A DNA stretch of 64,000 nt from Myoxocephalus aenaeus (Eukaryota > Chordata > Actinopteri > Perciformes > Cottidae): positions 1,013,001 through 1,077,000 of the forward strand of contig JBAMJR010000090.1 of NCBI GenBank assembly GCA_038501785.1. The letters are read 5' to 3'. Each line of letters begins with the position of its first letter. Position 1 is the first letter of the stretch. Of the stretch, positions 1 through 10,924 are shown in pieces. The translations under genes and the position numbers were made by a program. The notes below the pieces were generated by a model. The model saw only the letters and a list, made by a program, of their open reading frames with translations. It was not told the DNA's origin and searched no databases.

Positions 1-153
1 CCCCACACAGTGATATGATAGATAATGGAAAACCGCTTCGCGGCCCAGATGATATATATATATATTTTTTTTTTTCGTGCCGCCCCCCACGTGTCATGAA
101 AAAGTGCCGCCCCGGGCGGCTGCCCTGTTCGCCCGTGCCCAAAACCGCCACTG
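1..153. mobile_element. Possible terminal fragment of a hAT-like element
   Basis: The stretch ends in AAAACCGCCACTG, the reverse complement of a CAGTGGCGG terminus like the one seen on the complete hAT element at 3319-6239. It is GC-rich with runs of C and G. The other end lies outside the window, so no target duplication can be checked. A weak call resting on terminal resemblance only. Confidence 0.3.
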
Positions 154-1690
154 ACAACCAGGTATGTACATTCCTCATTGTCCTCCCCTTTGATACAAAA
201 TGCTATCAGTTTTTTTGTTTTGTAATTTATCTCTGAAAGACTCTGGTGAGTGAAGTGTAGCAGCCTGAATAAACAAAAACGTAATTGTATCACATCTGAC
301 ATTGAACATAGAAAACAGTTGGTGTTCTCATTAGGACATCTACTTGAGGATAGAGTTCAAAAAGCCTTAAAGGACCGCAAACAGCTGTAGATTTATTATG
401 ATATTACGAAAGGAAAAGGACGCACTACCAGAGCTGTACACGCTGCCGCTATGTCATTCCTTTGCAGTCCAAATATGGTAACTTCCGTTCACTGGTTGCA
501 AAATCAAAGGTGGCGACGGTCCCAATCCAAGATGGCAACGGCCAACTTGTCGAAACTCTGGGCCTCAAAACGGTAGTCCACAAACGAATGGGTGACGTCA
601 CGATGACGTCCACTTCTTATTGGTCACACACAGAACAAGTCCTGTGTTGGTTTGACACATCCATCACCATGCCCATCCCACTTAAGCAGACTCTAACACA
701 CCTAATGCTACGTCCAATAGGCCTCCATGCACCGATTTCTGATGCTGTGTAGCCGTGACCAACCATCAGTGTTTGACGAGATGGGAGCGAGAACATGTTC
801 AAGATCCAGCAGCCAAAGTGAACTGCAGTCAATGCGCCGCTGCCGGCCCGCTGACTGCAGAGTGCTTGTTTATTCAAAGTGTATTGATATTGAATGCGTC
901 ACATGTCCAAATTGTACCAAATTATATATGTACCAACCAAGTGTGAAGTAGATCGGCTGAATGGTTCTCATGATATGCGAAGAACACATAGTCAGACAGA
1001 GACAGAGGTTCCTTTTTTTTTGTTCGATGAAAGACAATTATTCATGTCAAAGGAAACTCTCTTCACAGCCAAACTTCATTACCACTGGACAATGGAAAAT
1101 ATTCATTGCAATCCAGTGCTCACTTTTAGCATTTCCAAATCTGCTAAAACAGCTGATAGTTCACATCGAAAAGAAAATGAATATCAAAACATAGTGGTGG
1201 TCTTTTCGTCCCTGTGTCCCCTGGGAGCAGAATTTAATTTCTGCGATGAATTCAATTTTTCCCCCGTGCACCTCTTTTCTGCCAAAGAAAGACAATTAAA
1301 ATCCATTAGTAAAAGAAACACACAGGCTGGAGCTGCAGTCTATATGGCTGATACGGTTTGACAAATGAGCAGTTTCAGCATGCTAATATGCTCAAAAAAT
1401 GCTGACATGTTGACATCTAGCAACCATTTTCAGCAAAGGATTTCTATTTCGACCTTATAAGGGCACTGGGTGAATGTACATGATTACCAAAGTTATAACA
1501 ACCAGCCTGAAGGATGATGGCTACCAATCCAGCTTTAATAATTTCCCTCAATTCCACAAATATTGAGATTCTATACTAGGAGGAACATGAATGTCTCTAC
1601 AGAGTTGTTGAGCTATTTCATTCTGGATCAAAGTGGCGGACAGTCTGACAGACGTTGTATATACAAGCATATTATAATCTTTAAAGATTG
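154..1690. other. Gene-free flank, no supported gene
   Basis: Only short open frames with no recognisable domain occur here. About 500-620 reads like a dispersed repeat (clustered GATGGC, GTGACGTCAC and CCACTTCTTATTGG motifs), but no ends could be defined. Confidence 0.4.
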
Positions 1691-1700
1691 AATAATTTAC

Positions 1701-2094
1701 CCAAGAAAAAATGAAGACAAAGTAGACAACTGCTGTGCAGCCAACAATCCATCCTACCATCAGCATAACTGGGACGAGTTTGTTGGACGAAGCTGTCAGA
1801 CAAATACAGAAAAAATAACAAAGGGTTGGGAGGGTGTATTAAAATGCTTTGAAATATGTTTTCCCCCATATGTAGGTCGAATGTGGCTTTCTTACCTCTC
1901 TTGGACATGACACCTCTCTTTGCTGTCATCTTTTTGTTGTAATGGGTGCATCGCCAGGCTCCGTGCTGTGAAAAGTTCACGCTGGCATCCGGCAGGGAAG
2001 GGTGGAACAAATCATGGGAGCTCGGATTTAAATCCATCCTTTGCCCTTCATCGGTCCCATCTAACTCTATAGCCTGTTCCCTTCTCCTCAACAT
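1701..2094 (-). CDS. Possible two-exon fragment of an unrecognised membrane protein
   Basis: Two minus-strand exons can be joined in frame. Exon a runs 2094 to 1896, starts with Met and ends at donor GAG|GTAAGA. Exon b runs 1792 to 1701, preceded by acceptor TCTGACAG and followed by donor GG|GTAAAT. The joined reading gives a polar, charged N-terminal part (starting MLRRREQAIELDG) and then about 22 hydrophobic residues (LVPVMLMVGWIVGCTAVVYF), as in a type II membrane anchor. No later exon was found and the family is not recognised. The splice phases agree, which is the main support. It may be the end of a flanking gene or a chance pairing. Confidence 0.25.
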
Positions 2095-3256
2095 TCACAA
2101 AACAGATTGTAGACAGACACATCTTTTGGAGGTGAGGCCGTTCCAGTCACATCCTTTTCTCTGTGGACCTGTTCCCAGCTGTGCTTGGCCCTGTGCTCCT
2201 CTTCCTGGATTCCCCTGGAGGAGCTGCTGCAGCTGAGGCCGGCAACTCTGTCTCTAGAGGGCTTTCTGCTTGTTCTTCAGTTAGTCTAAAACAATGGGTC
2301 AATATCAGAGCCACAGGAAGTACAACTTGTTTTCATGAACAGCATCTGATCAAAATGTTTAGCTGAAATGTTTTGTGTGAATTTTGACGTGCCTAACCAG
2401 GTACTAACACAGAAAACTTTAGATAATCTTTTGACATTTTGAGAAATGTGCTTATTCTTCCCAATATTTAAATAAAATAGCTACAACTTTCATGTCTGTT
2501 GAAAGAATATGAAGCGACTTCCAGATACATTTACCTCACCAGATGTCGACTTGGGGGGGCTTTGTGTAATCTATACTAAAAACTGTGTAAAAAGGCCAAG
2601 GGGTTACACGCAGGACTCTTTCTTGGCCAGAAGTTGTGACTTTGAGTCTCAGCTTCAATAAAGCTTGTCATTTTTAAACTTAGTTTTTTGTGCAGAGTAA
2701 AGCAATTTGATAAATGTTGATTAGTGAGATTAAGAGGTGCTGGGAGAAGACACAGGCTGGCTGTTTTCAGTCATTCATATTTCCCAAAATATCAAACTAT
2801 TCCTTTAAAGGCCATAGAAAGAGGGCAAAGGAGAGAACATGAGAGGAGAGGATCGGTAATTACTGGAGAGACTTGAAGAACTAACAAAGACTGAAGGAGG
2901 AGAGCAGACGGTCTGGGAAGTGGAGAGCAGAGGAAGAATGAGAGGACAGGAGAGAGGGCCACTCATGGTGTAATTGGATGAACACTTGTCATTTCCAGGA
3001 CTGCTCCTGATGACAGCTCTCTTTTTCTCACTCTTACCCATCTCATCTTTTATAGGCCACTCTAATGAATCCCTCCTGCTAATTGTACATCTCAGCATGC
3101 TTGCGTGTAACCTATCATTAGCATGGGGATATTTGAGAGATATGGGGTCAAATTGATTGCATGATTACATGGAATTACCCAATCCCTGCTATCACTGAAA
3201 AGTGTGGTTGTTGATGACTATTAAATATACAAAATGTACTCGGGTATTTGGTAAAA
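2095..3256. other. Intergenic sequence without a supported gene
   Basis: No domain-bearing frame and no structured repeat was seen. A purine-rich stretch (about 2815-2960) on the plus strand is low-complexity. Confidence 0.4.
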
Positions 3257-3318
3257 TCTGACAAAATGGAAAATGGACTGCATTTATATGCGCTTAACAA
3301 TTTGCCTCTCGTTGTCAT
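3257..3318 (-). mobile_element. 3' part of a SINE, split by the hAT at 3319
   Basis: On the minus strand this matches the 3' tail style of the teleost SINE seen again at 19330-19605 (GCGC then TATAAATGCAGTCCATT). The 5' part of the same SINE resumes at 6240, immediately after the hAT element. The 8-bp target duplication GTTGTCAT lies at 3311-3318 and again at 6240-6247. Confidence 0.5.
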
Positions 3319-3846
3319 CAGTGGCGGCTGGTGACATTTTTTTTGGGGGGGCGCAGTTGGGCGGCGCGGTTTAAATAGCACTCCACAATGAGAAGAAAAG
3401 AGGTTTGGAGTAGAATATTCTAAAAAACAAAGCTTTATTTCAAGAAAACACAGTGCTCAACACTGTCCAATAACAACTATCAACAAACTGTAACTTTGGG
3501 CATGAGAGGTTCAGAGCAGAATGGTTTAAGAAACATTCAATATGGTGGCCAGAGCAACTTCAGGGAATACATTGACGTAGCATTCAAACTGGGGGCCCTG
3601 CAGTAAGGTGGCACTGGTGAGGTGGTCTTTGAAGGCAAAGCGTTCCCTGGTGTGTCCAAGTATGATGTCAATAACCTACAGATAAATATATATAGAGAGA
3701 GACAGAGACAGTAAGATAAGTTGTGGGGAAATATCTACTACAAACAGGCTTCATACTACAGACAAAAAACTATGTTTTGTGTGTCTTGATGGCTCAGCAA
3801 CATAGACAAAAGGCCAGGAGCCACCTTGATGGCTGTAGCTATGACT

Positions 3847-3932
<86 letters not shown>

Positions 3933-6239
3933 TGTTGGGGGTTGAATTGGTATTTTAGATAAAGTTATAGCCTGATATGATATCCACCCAAATCTAACAA
4001 TGTCCAACATGTGTTCTGCTGTGGGAAAGATAAAACATTAAACTCTAACAGGCATCTGCTGATTTTGACACTCACCTCTGCAGCAATCCTTCAAGCTCAT
4101 CTTCCTTCACAGCCCGGCGCTTCCTCGGCTGCTCAGAGCCACTGCTTTGCTCCACACTGAGCATCCAGCTAGCAGCTCCGGTTAGCATGTAGCTTGAGGA
4201 GAAGCTCCGGGTGTACGTCCTCCTGCGGTCACTGCTTTGCTGCTGAATATTTAAATCCGGACGTTCGGGTCCCAACTCTTTCAGCCTCTTCTTGTCAACA
4301 TCTGATCGTGGCAGGCCCGGGGTGGGTAATCGGGAGAATCGGGAGAGTTCCCGGTGGGCCGCTTCACTTCTGGGCCATCTTCTCTTAAAGTGGGCTACAC
4401 ACGTTCTGCATTCTGACACCGCAGCCTCTGCATGGGTTGTACCATGCGAGGAAGTTCCCCCCTCCCAAATAGAGTTGGTTCGGTCCATAGCCCGTCTTTT
4501 CCAAAACTTTTTCTCAGATAGGCTACCGATAGCTGGGCCGGCCCGACCGCAACGATACGCGTCAGGGAGGATGGACGGAGGAAGAGGGCAGGAGGGGCTG
4601 AAAAAGCCGGGTTGAAAAAAAGAAAGGCATTGGAGGAGGATGCTGCCAAATGTGCCAAGCTTACCGATTTATTTCCAAGAGGACAAACACAAGTGGCAAC
4701 TGGTAAAGAGAGACAAAGGCCTAATGATTAGCAACGTCACTATTTGGCTAACGTTGTAGCCTTGATTCATATCGTTGTTGCGTTGTCAACCTATTCCCAA
4801 GCAAAATATTAAATTTAATTAAATATTAGCCTTTTTATATCACCCAAAATATGGCGATCCATAGACTTTGCAAATATTATGCAAATATTGATATATAATA
4901 TTGATATTGAAGTATGCAGTAATATGTTCTTTGTAGCTTCGGAGCAGCAGATAAGACAGTCTCCTGCTGAAAATGATGAGCCCGACATTTGCAATGAGGA
5001 GGCCATGACTACAGGGACAGGTAGAGAGGATAACAGAGGAAACAATATGAATTAAAGTTATATATTGTAAGAAAGAGCAGTATATGACAGTACTTGATGA
5101 ACCAATATGCATTGCTCAGAAGTGGGTGTAGTAAAGGAGTAAATCACCACTATATAATACTCATGCAGAAAAATGCGTTGGAATGCTAAAGAAAAACTTG
5201 GAGGCGTTCATGTTAATGTGCACAGAGAAGGAAATCCTCATGTCTATAAGCAACAACACAGTTATAGATACAGTGGCTGAAAACAGTGCACTGCTTAGGC
5301 GGTTACTGATGCTGTAGATGCTGTTGGTGCTACTCACAAGGTAACTGTATACTGTACTGTGAGTTGAACTGTAAACATGAGTTCAATATGCCTCTTTGTT
5401 GAAGAGTGGGATACGTTTCAAATGTTTTATTCATTTATTTCTGCTTTTGTTAATTTATCAACCTATCCTTGTGGAATAGTGGAATATTTTTTGTTAACTT
5501 CTCATCTTGAGTGGATTATTATTGTTGTATTTAACCTTTACATTATTTGTTGGACCATGGTATTAATAAAAAGAAAACTACAGGATAGTAAGAGCTGAAC
5601 TGTTGCTTCATTTATCCAATTTCCACTACCATGGAAAAAGTGGGCCGGTCTTGAGCCTGAAATTCCCGGGCTGAAAAGTGGCCCCACTCCAGCCCTGGAT
5701 CGTGGATTGAAAGGTGTTTCGCGTAGAGATACCACAGAGTTTTCAGTCGCCATACTAACATAATCAAAGTCTCTGCTAGCTGTGTTGCTCGCGTAGCTAC
5801 GTGGGAGCTATATGGGATGTGAGGGAATGATAAAGGTCTCTGATTCGATGTCATTGGCTAGGGCGCAGATTTGTGCGCCCGAAGATTCACGTTTCATCCG
5901 CCAATGAGAAGCTGTCCTTTCCGTCACGAGGGTGAAATGTTTGTTCTCTGCCATAGACTCACATTGGGCCGGCGCCCCTAAAGGGGGGAGGGGCTTTTCT
6001 CAGTGATGATGAATGGCGATATATTATATTTGGTATATCTTAAGTGGTTGTTGACAGGGGCTTACGGTCTCCCACACACATTTAGCGCGTCAACACGGTA
6101 TATTTCTTATTTAAATTATTTGGTATATAATGTTTTTTGACAGTATATATTATATATTTTTTTTCTTCTTTTTTTTTTTTCATCGCAAAATTTTAAGAGG
6201 GGCGGCGCCCTAGCGCCCTCTATTGACGCACCGCCACTG
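3319..6239 (-). mobile_element. hAT DNA transposon with degraded transposase
   Basis: Ends are CAGTGGCGG and CCGCCACTG, and an exact 8-bp duplication GTTGTCAT flanks both sides. A minus-strand transposase remnant lies inside. Exon 4488-4076 contains a GPERPDLNIQQQSSDRRR stretch like the TTF-type zinc-finger region of ZMYM1-like hAT transposases and ends at donor GAG|GTGAGT. A second exon, 3676-3525, contains RFAFKDHLTSATLLQGPQFE, a hAT-transposase-like segment, and ends in TAA; a minus-strand AATAAA follows at 3439-3434. The DDE catalytic core is not present between them, so this is an internally deleted copy. It also carries the CA microsatellite at 3847. Confidence 0.75.
3847..3928. repeat. 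(CA)n microsatellite
   Basis: About 40 uninterrupted CA units, inside the hAT element. Confidence 0.95.
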
Positions 6240-6445
6240 GTTGTCATATTTACACACAGATGGTGATAGAGTAGAGCTGTCATGAAGGCGCTGGTCTGCC
6301 CATCGGGGGCCACTGTGTCTTCATGTTCAGTGTCTTCCGCAATGACAATTTGAGATGCGGAGAGGAGAAGCCAGGAATCAAACCCCTAACCCTGCAATCA
6401 ACGGAAGATCTGCACGACCTAGAGCCGCAGCCGCCACCGAAATAA
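6240..6445 (-). mobile_element. tRNA-derived SINE, 5' part
   Basis: On the minus strand it has a GGCTCTAGG stretch like a polymerase III A box and GGTTTGATTCC like a B box, then a body with AAGACACTGAACATG and GATGGGCAGACCAGCGCC. The body resembles the repeat at 19330-19605. The hAT at 3319-6239 interrupts it, and the tail lies at 3257-3318. Confidence 0.5.
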
Positions 6446-6871
6446 GTGCACAATAAAATAAATCTATTTTGAAACTGCTTTCCACGGCGATCTGAATGAA
6501 CACACATGTGTTTTTCTCCTTTAGTGTGTTAGCTAATGGGACTCTCACTCTCCCTTAAATAACAAACTAATTTCCTCCTCCCACTAAGACACAGTCTGAT
6601 TCCCCTCCCATGTGGCAGTGATTACTGTCTATCAAATACTTCGTCCTCCTCTTCCTTCCTTTGGACCTACTAGAAATAACTAACAGCTACTGCTGCTCAA
6701 AATAGTTATTGTTATCAAGTTCTGATATGGGTTTGTGTTTTTTTTGCAAACAGAATCACTTAATTTATTGAAAAACTGTTAGAATGTGCTCTATCTCATC
6801 AACAAACAGCACTAGATATAAAGGTCACAATTTCTCTATGGCTTATTTTATCTGACTGTATTAATAACATT

Positions 6872-6911
<40 letters not shown>

Positions 6912-7140
6912 GTAATGGTTATAGTGGATACACTTTATTTCCATAGCACCTTTCATACAAGAAATGCAGCACAAATGTACAGTTTTAGGAAGATGGACAT
7001 AGAATGAACATTGAAAAAAACCTCCAATGGAGGAAATGTGAGACGTATTAATTGTTAACTTTAAGGTATGACGCCTTCTGCACCATTGATAATCAATACC
7101 CAAGTGTCTAAAGCCATGTGTTAACAAATGAATGCTCCTT
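6446..7140. other. Intergenic sequence with an (AAT)n microsatellite
   Basis: Holds an (AAT)n run at about 6872-6910. Otherwise no gene or repeat ends were recognised. Confidence 0.5.
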
Positions 7141-10046
7141 ATTCTTTGAAAAGTTGGATTTCCTTTGCTGCGCTGCTCTCTTCCGAGTGATGCGCCTGCC
7201 TGGGATTATCCAGGGCTGTATGGAGGGGAGTCCTGCAAGCTGATGGTAAAGTATATTCCATATGGCGCTTATCAGCCAAAAGATAGAGTGACTGGGGCTC
7301 TGTTCCCTGTTCATGTGAAGGCACCAGAGCCTGAGCAGGATTTTCGGAGTGAGAAGGTTAATGCAGCTGAAATAAAAGAATTTGAAGAATTACACATTTT
7401 CTTTTCTTCTTTAGCTGAACTACGTATACACACTCTTTCATCAGATGTCTTGGTTTCAGATCTTTCTGGCTCTTATTTCCCTGTATCTCACCTGCAACAG
7501 TTTGACCGCGGAGCTTATTGTTGGCTTCAGGCTATGATCTTCTCAGTGGAGGAAATTAACAATAACCCAGACCTCCTGCCCAACTTCACCCATGGCTATC
7601 TGGCAGCTGATGCTTGCCAAGCAGAGAGCACCACTCTGTTAGCAGCCATTGCTATGGTGACTGGACAGGAAGCTCATTTGGAAAACTCCGAATGTGGATC
7701 TGTGTCTATACAGTGCCAGTTATGTTGGCAATGCACTCACTTCAGCTACCATTGTTGTGTCAAACACGCTTGAGGTGTTTGATATGGTGATATGGCAAAG
7801 TATTTCTAGTTTCATCTAACATATGTCTCTAATTTCTTCTTGAACATTTGTGCTTGGCACTCAATGTATTCTCTGTGTTCATGTGGGTTTGTTATGCTTG
7901 CTCCAGTTGTCTTCCAAATCAATTGTTATACAATTTTTCCACCTAAATTAAACACCAGAAAAGGATGTGTTTGCACTGCTTGGATGGAGACGGACGGAAT
8001 TTGTGGCTGAGATGACAGAAAGAAAGCAGCGGAAAAGGGTTCGGAAATTAGCGGGTGCACTTGGGTGTCATGTTTCCATCACTGCCGAGCAGAGCTGGAG
8101 CCGATAATATCCATGATTTGAAATTATGCAGCTGTAAGGTCCAACTCTAACCCAAATCATAGCAAACTATGTGAACATTCTCTCTGCAAAGGTTGACTTT
8201 GATAAAGTGAAGCAGAACAAAGTTAGAGAGGGTTTAGAACAGAGAACATTCAGTCTCCAACATTTGCATTGGGGCACATTTGCGCACATTTGTGTGCATC
8301 TGTGACATTTGAATTGTTTCATGTTCCAAACCATACATTTCACTTGTATATTACGTATGGTGTTCAATACATCCAAATACAGCAGTTTGGGGCTTTTTTT
8401 TCATAAAACAAGCTATGATTTACCGTTTCATGTTTTAAAAGGTGTAACTCTCATGTGACATTGATACAAGGGCATAGCAACAACTTCAGATTTATCTGTG
8501 AAAAACACACCTGCTTTCTCTGTCTCTGTCTTAGGATAACTAGAGTTAGTTCGGTGATTTGTGCGGTTCTAACTCACACAGGCTACTTGTGCCGTTCCAG
8601 CCGCAAACAGGCCTCTGCTGGCTCCCATCCACCCCGCTGGCAAAGGGCTTCGTCTGCAGATGATGAGGACAACAATATCTCTTCGATGTCCCCTAAATCA
8701 GGATCCTGCGAAAGTCCACTGCCGACATCTTTCCACCAGGACTTCCCGCTAGTGACGACCACTACGACGGGACGTGTTGGGCAACAGCTGCAGCTTGAAT
8801 GACAGCCTGAAGGCGTTGTCATTTAAGACAGAGTTGCTGCTTGCACTGACCTCGGCTAAAAGAGTGTGTGTGAACTCACCACCCTATCGGTCCACTCTAG
8901 TTGCTTGCTCCACTGTGGTGACCATAGCAGGGCTACTCTCAGATCAAACCCTGTGTTCCCATTCTTTCAGGTCGAGCGTTAAACAGCTGGATGTGGTCCA
9001 ACTCTGCGAAGGACAAGGAAGCATAATATATCACCATGTTTCCGTGCTCTTTGATGCACCGGTGAATGTAATGTGCAGGGTTAGGCCAGTGCTTATAGAA
9101 CTAGGGTTACAATATTGTAACTTTTATTCTGGTCTAACTCAAACCAAACCGTTTGATTCCTCAGCAGGTGTATTTCCTTTCTTACAATGGCTCCATGGGA
9201 CCTTTCCTCTCCATTGTCTAAACTGTTGGGGCATCCCTGACAGCTGCCATGTTTGCCAAGTTTCTTTTTGTGGGACACACTTTTTAGTGTAGCACCATCA
9301 GATGACGCCATATTACATATTGGAGAGAATTACATCGTAGTTGCATCATGCAGGGAGAATAGTTGTGTAATGATACACATCCTGATCAATTAACATCAAC
9401 ATTGACAAAAACAAAACAGGCCATGCTGTATCGCCTCGCTTCAATATCTCTTTAAAGTCTATCTCTTATAAAATGATGTTTCATTGTTCACACACATCTC
9501 CACAGAGTCAATTATCAAAATATAAATTCAGTATATATAAATATTGATTTTGCTTTCCTAATACAATATCTGGTTCAGTTTTCATTTTCTTTGTATTTTA
9601 AACAAATATCCCTCACCATCTCCTGATCGGACCTTTTTTTTCCCATCTGAGGGTTGTGCCTGACCCTGTCTCATCCTCAGCCTAAAGAAAAGAACATATT
9701 GGACCACCGGGGACCCAAGGTCATACTTAAATGAGCCATGGGCTCCATAGTTTTGGGCTGGCATGTTTCAGGCCGCCCCTGACCTTCCTAGCAAGGAAAT
9801 TCCCTGACGACTTTAATGAAGCCAAACAAATCACCTTCAGCACGCTGATCTTCTGTATAGTCTGGGTGGCCTCTGTTACCCATACACTTTCCTGGGAAGT
9901 AAATTATTGTAGTGGAGATGTTTGCCATCCTGGACTTAAATGATGGCCTTTCGTTCTATATCTTTGCCTCCAAGTGTTTTCTTTTTCTTTTGAGGCCTGA
10001 GAGAAACACTACAAAACACCTGATGTTTTTTAGTGGGAAATACTAA
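7141..10046 (+). pseudogene. V2R/CaSR-like class C receptor pseudogene (A)
   Basis: Three remnants of a class C receptor lie in order. An exon 1-like piece (about 7228-7356) reads ALFPVHVKAPEPEQDFRSEK. An exon 2-like piece (about 7500-7690) reads CWLQAMIFSVEEINNNPDLL, then NFTHGYLAADACQAESTTLL; after it the frame must shift to read SYVGNALTSATIVVSNTLEV. The end of a 7TM exon (about 9775-10046) reads DDFNEAKQITFSTLIF and, after another frame change, FYIFASKCFLFLLRPERN before TAA. Most of exon 3, exons 4-5 and TM1-5 are missing. The EPEQDFRS and LAADAC signatures fit a CaSR-like subfamily different from genes C-H. The gap holds a probable DIRS-like fragment. Clearly non-functional. Confidence 0.8.
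8800..8870 (+). mobile_element. Possible tyrosine-recombinase (DIRS-like) fragment
   Basis: The frame at 8804-8866 reads SLKALSFKTELLLALTSAKRV, which resembles a conserved stretch of the tyrosine recombinase of fish DIRS-type retrotransposons. Neither flank continues the protein clearly. A motif further on (GGTTACAATATTGTAAC, about 9105) recurs near 36705 and may belong to the same repeat. Short fragment, family assignment from memory. Confidence 0.35.
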
Positions 10047-10574
10047 GGACTCATGGTCAATGAAGGCATAAAAGACTTCAAATTAAAATAAAAACTGAAT
10101 TTCACAGAAGTATTGACTTATATCGTAGTGTAGTATAGTATATCCATGTGACAACAACAACATCAAAAGAAATAAAGAAGCAATGAATAAATACATATTA
10201 TTGACAGAAGAATATTCAATGTTAATAATATTCAATGTTATTTGTATTCAAATATTGTCCCTTTTTTCTGTGCTCATGTTATCTGTAGTGTACATGATAG
10301 TTTAATGTAAGCTATTGAATATTGGTGAATGTACCATAGCAAAAATATCTGCATATGTTTTTCTGCCTAAATGGAAATAATATTTCATCAGCTGGAGCTA
10401 CTATTATCACGAGTTGGTGTGGTACCACCCTGATATTCCATCATAAACATACACTCATCAGTGTGTTGCAGACTGTGATAATAGTTTGTCAACACATTTC
10501 GTATCTGTCCTCCCATTTGATATAATCTGGACAATTAGCCTAATTAGATAAGCATAATTAGATAAGACTCATAA
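10047..10574. other. AT-rich intergenic sequence
   Basis: No gene or bounded repeat was recognised. Confidence 0.4.
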
Positions 10575-10922
10575 TGTAGTGGAGTCTTTTCTTCCCGCTG
10601 CGGTCAGGCTGCACAACCAGCTGAGCTCCCAGTAGACCACTCTGACAACTGAACATTTGAACTGAACTTGGTCACTTTATCATTCACCTGGTGCAATATT
10701 ATTACGTATATTACGTGTATTTACGTGCAATACGTTTAAGTACTTTTCTATTCAGTCTGTATATTGATATTTCTCTACTGTTTTACTGCTCATTTATATT
10801 TATTTATATTACTTGTTTCTATTGTATTATTCTTTTTTATTCACTTGTGAGCAAGGCTGCTGTAATCCTGTAATTTCCCCACTGCGGGACTAATAAAGGA
10901 TTATCTTATCTTATCTTATCTA
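10575..10922 (+). mobile_element. 3' end of a LINE-type retrotransposon
   Basis: The sequence ends in AATTTCCCCACTGCGGGACT followed by AATAAAGGATT and a short ATCTT tandem tail, the typical 3' terminus of a teleost non-LTR element. Upstream, CTTCCCGCTGCGGTCAGGCT looks like the end of its reverse-transcriptase frame. Only the 3' portion is present. A SINE at 46498 shares the same tail on the other strand. Confidence 0.55.
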
Positions 10923-10924
10923 AT

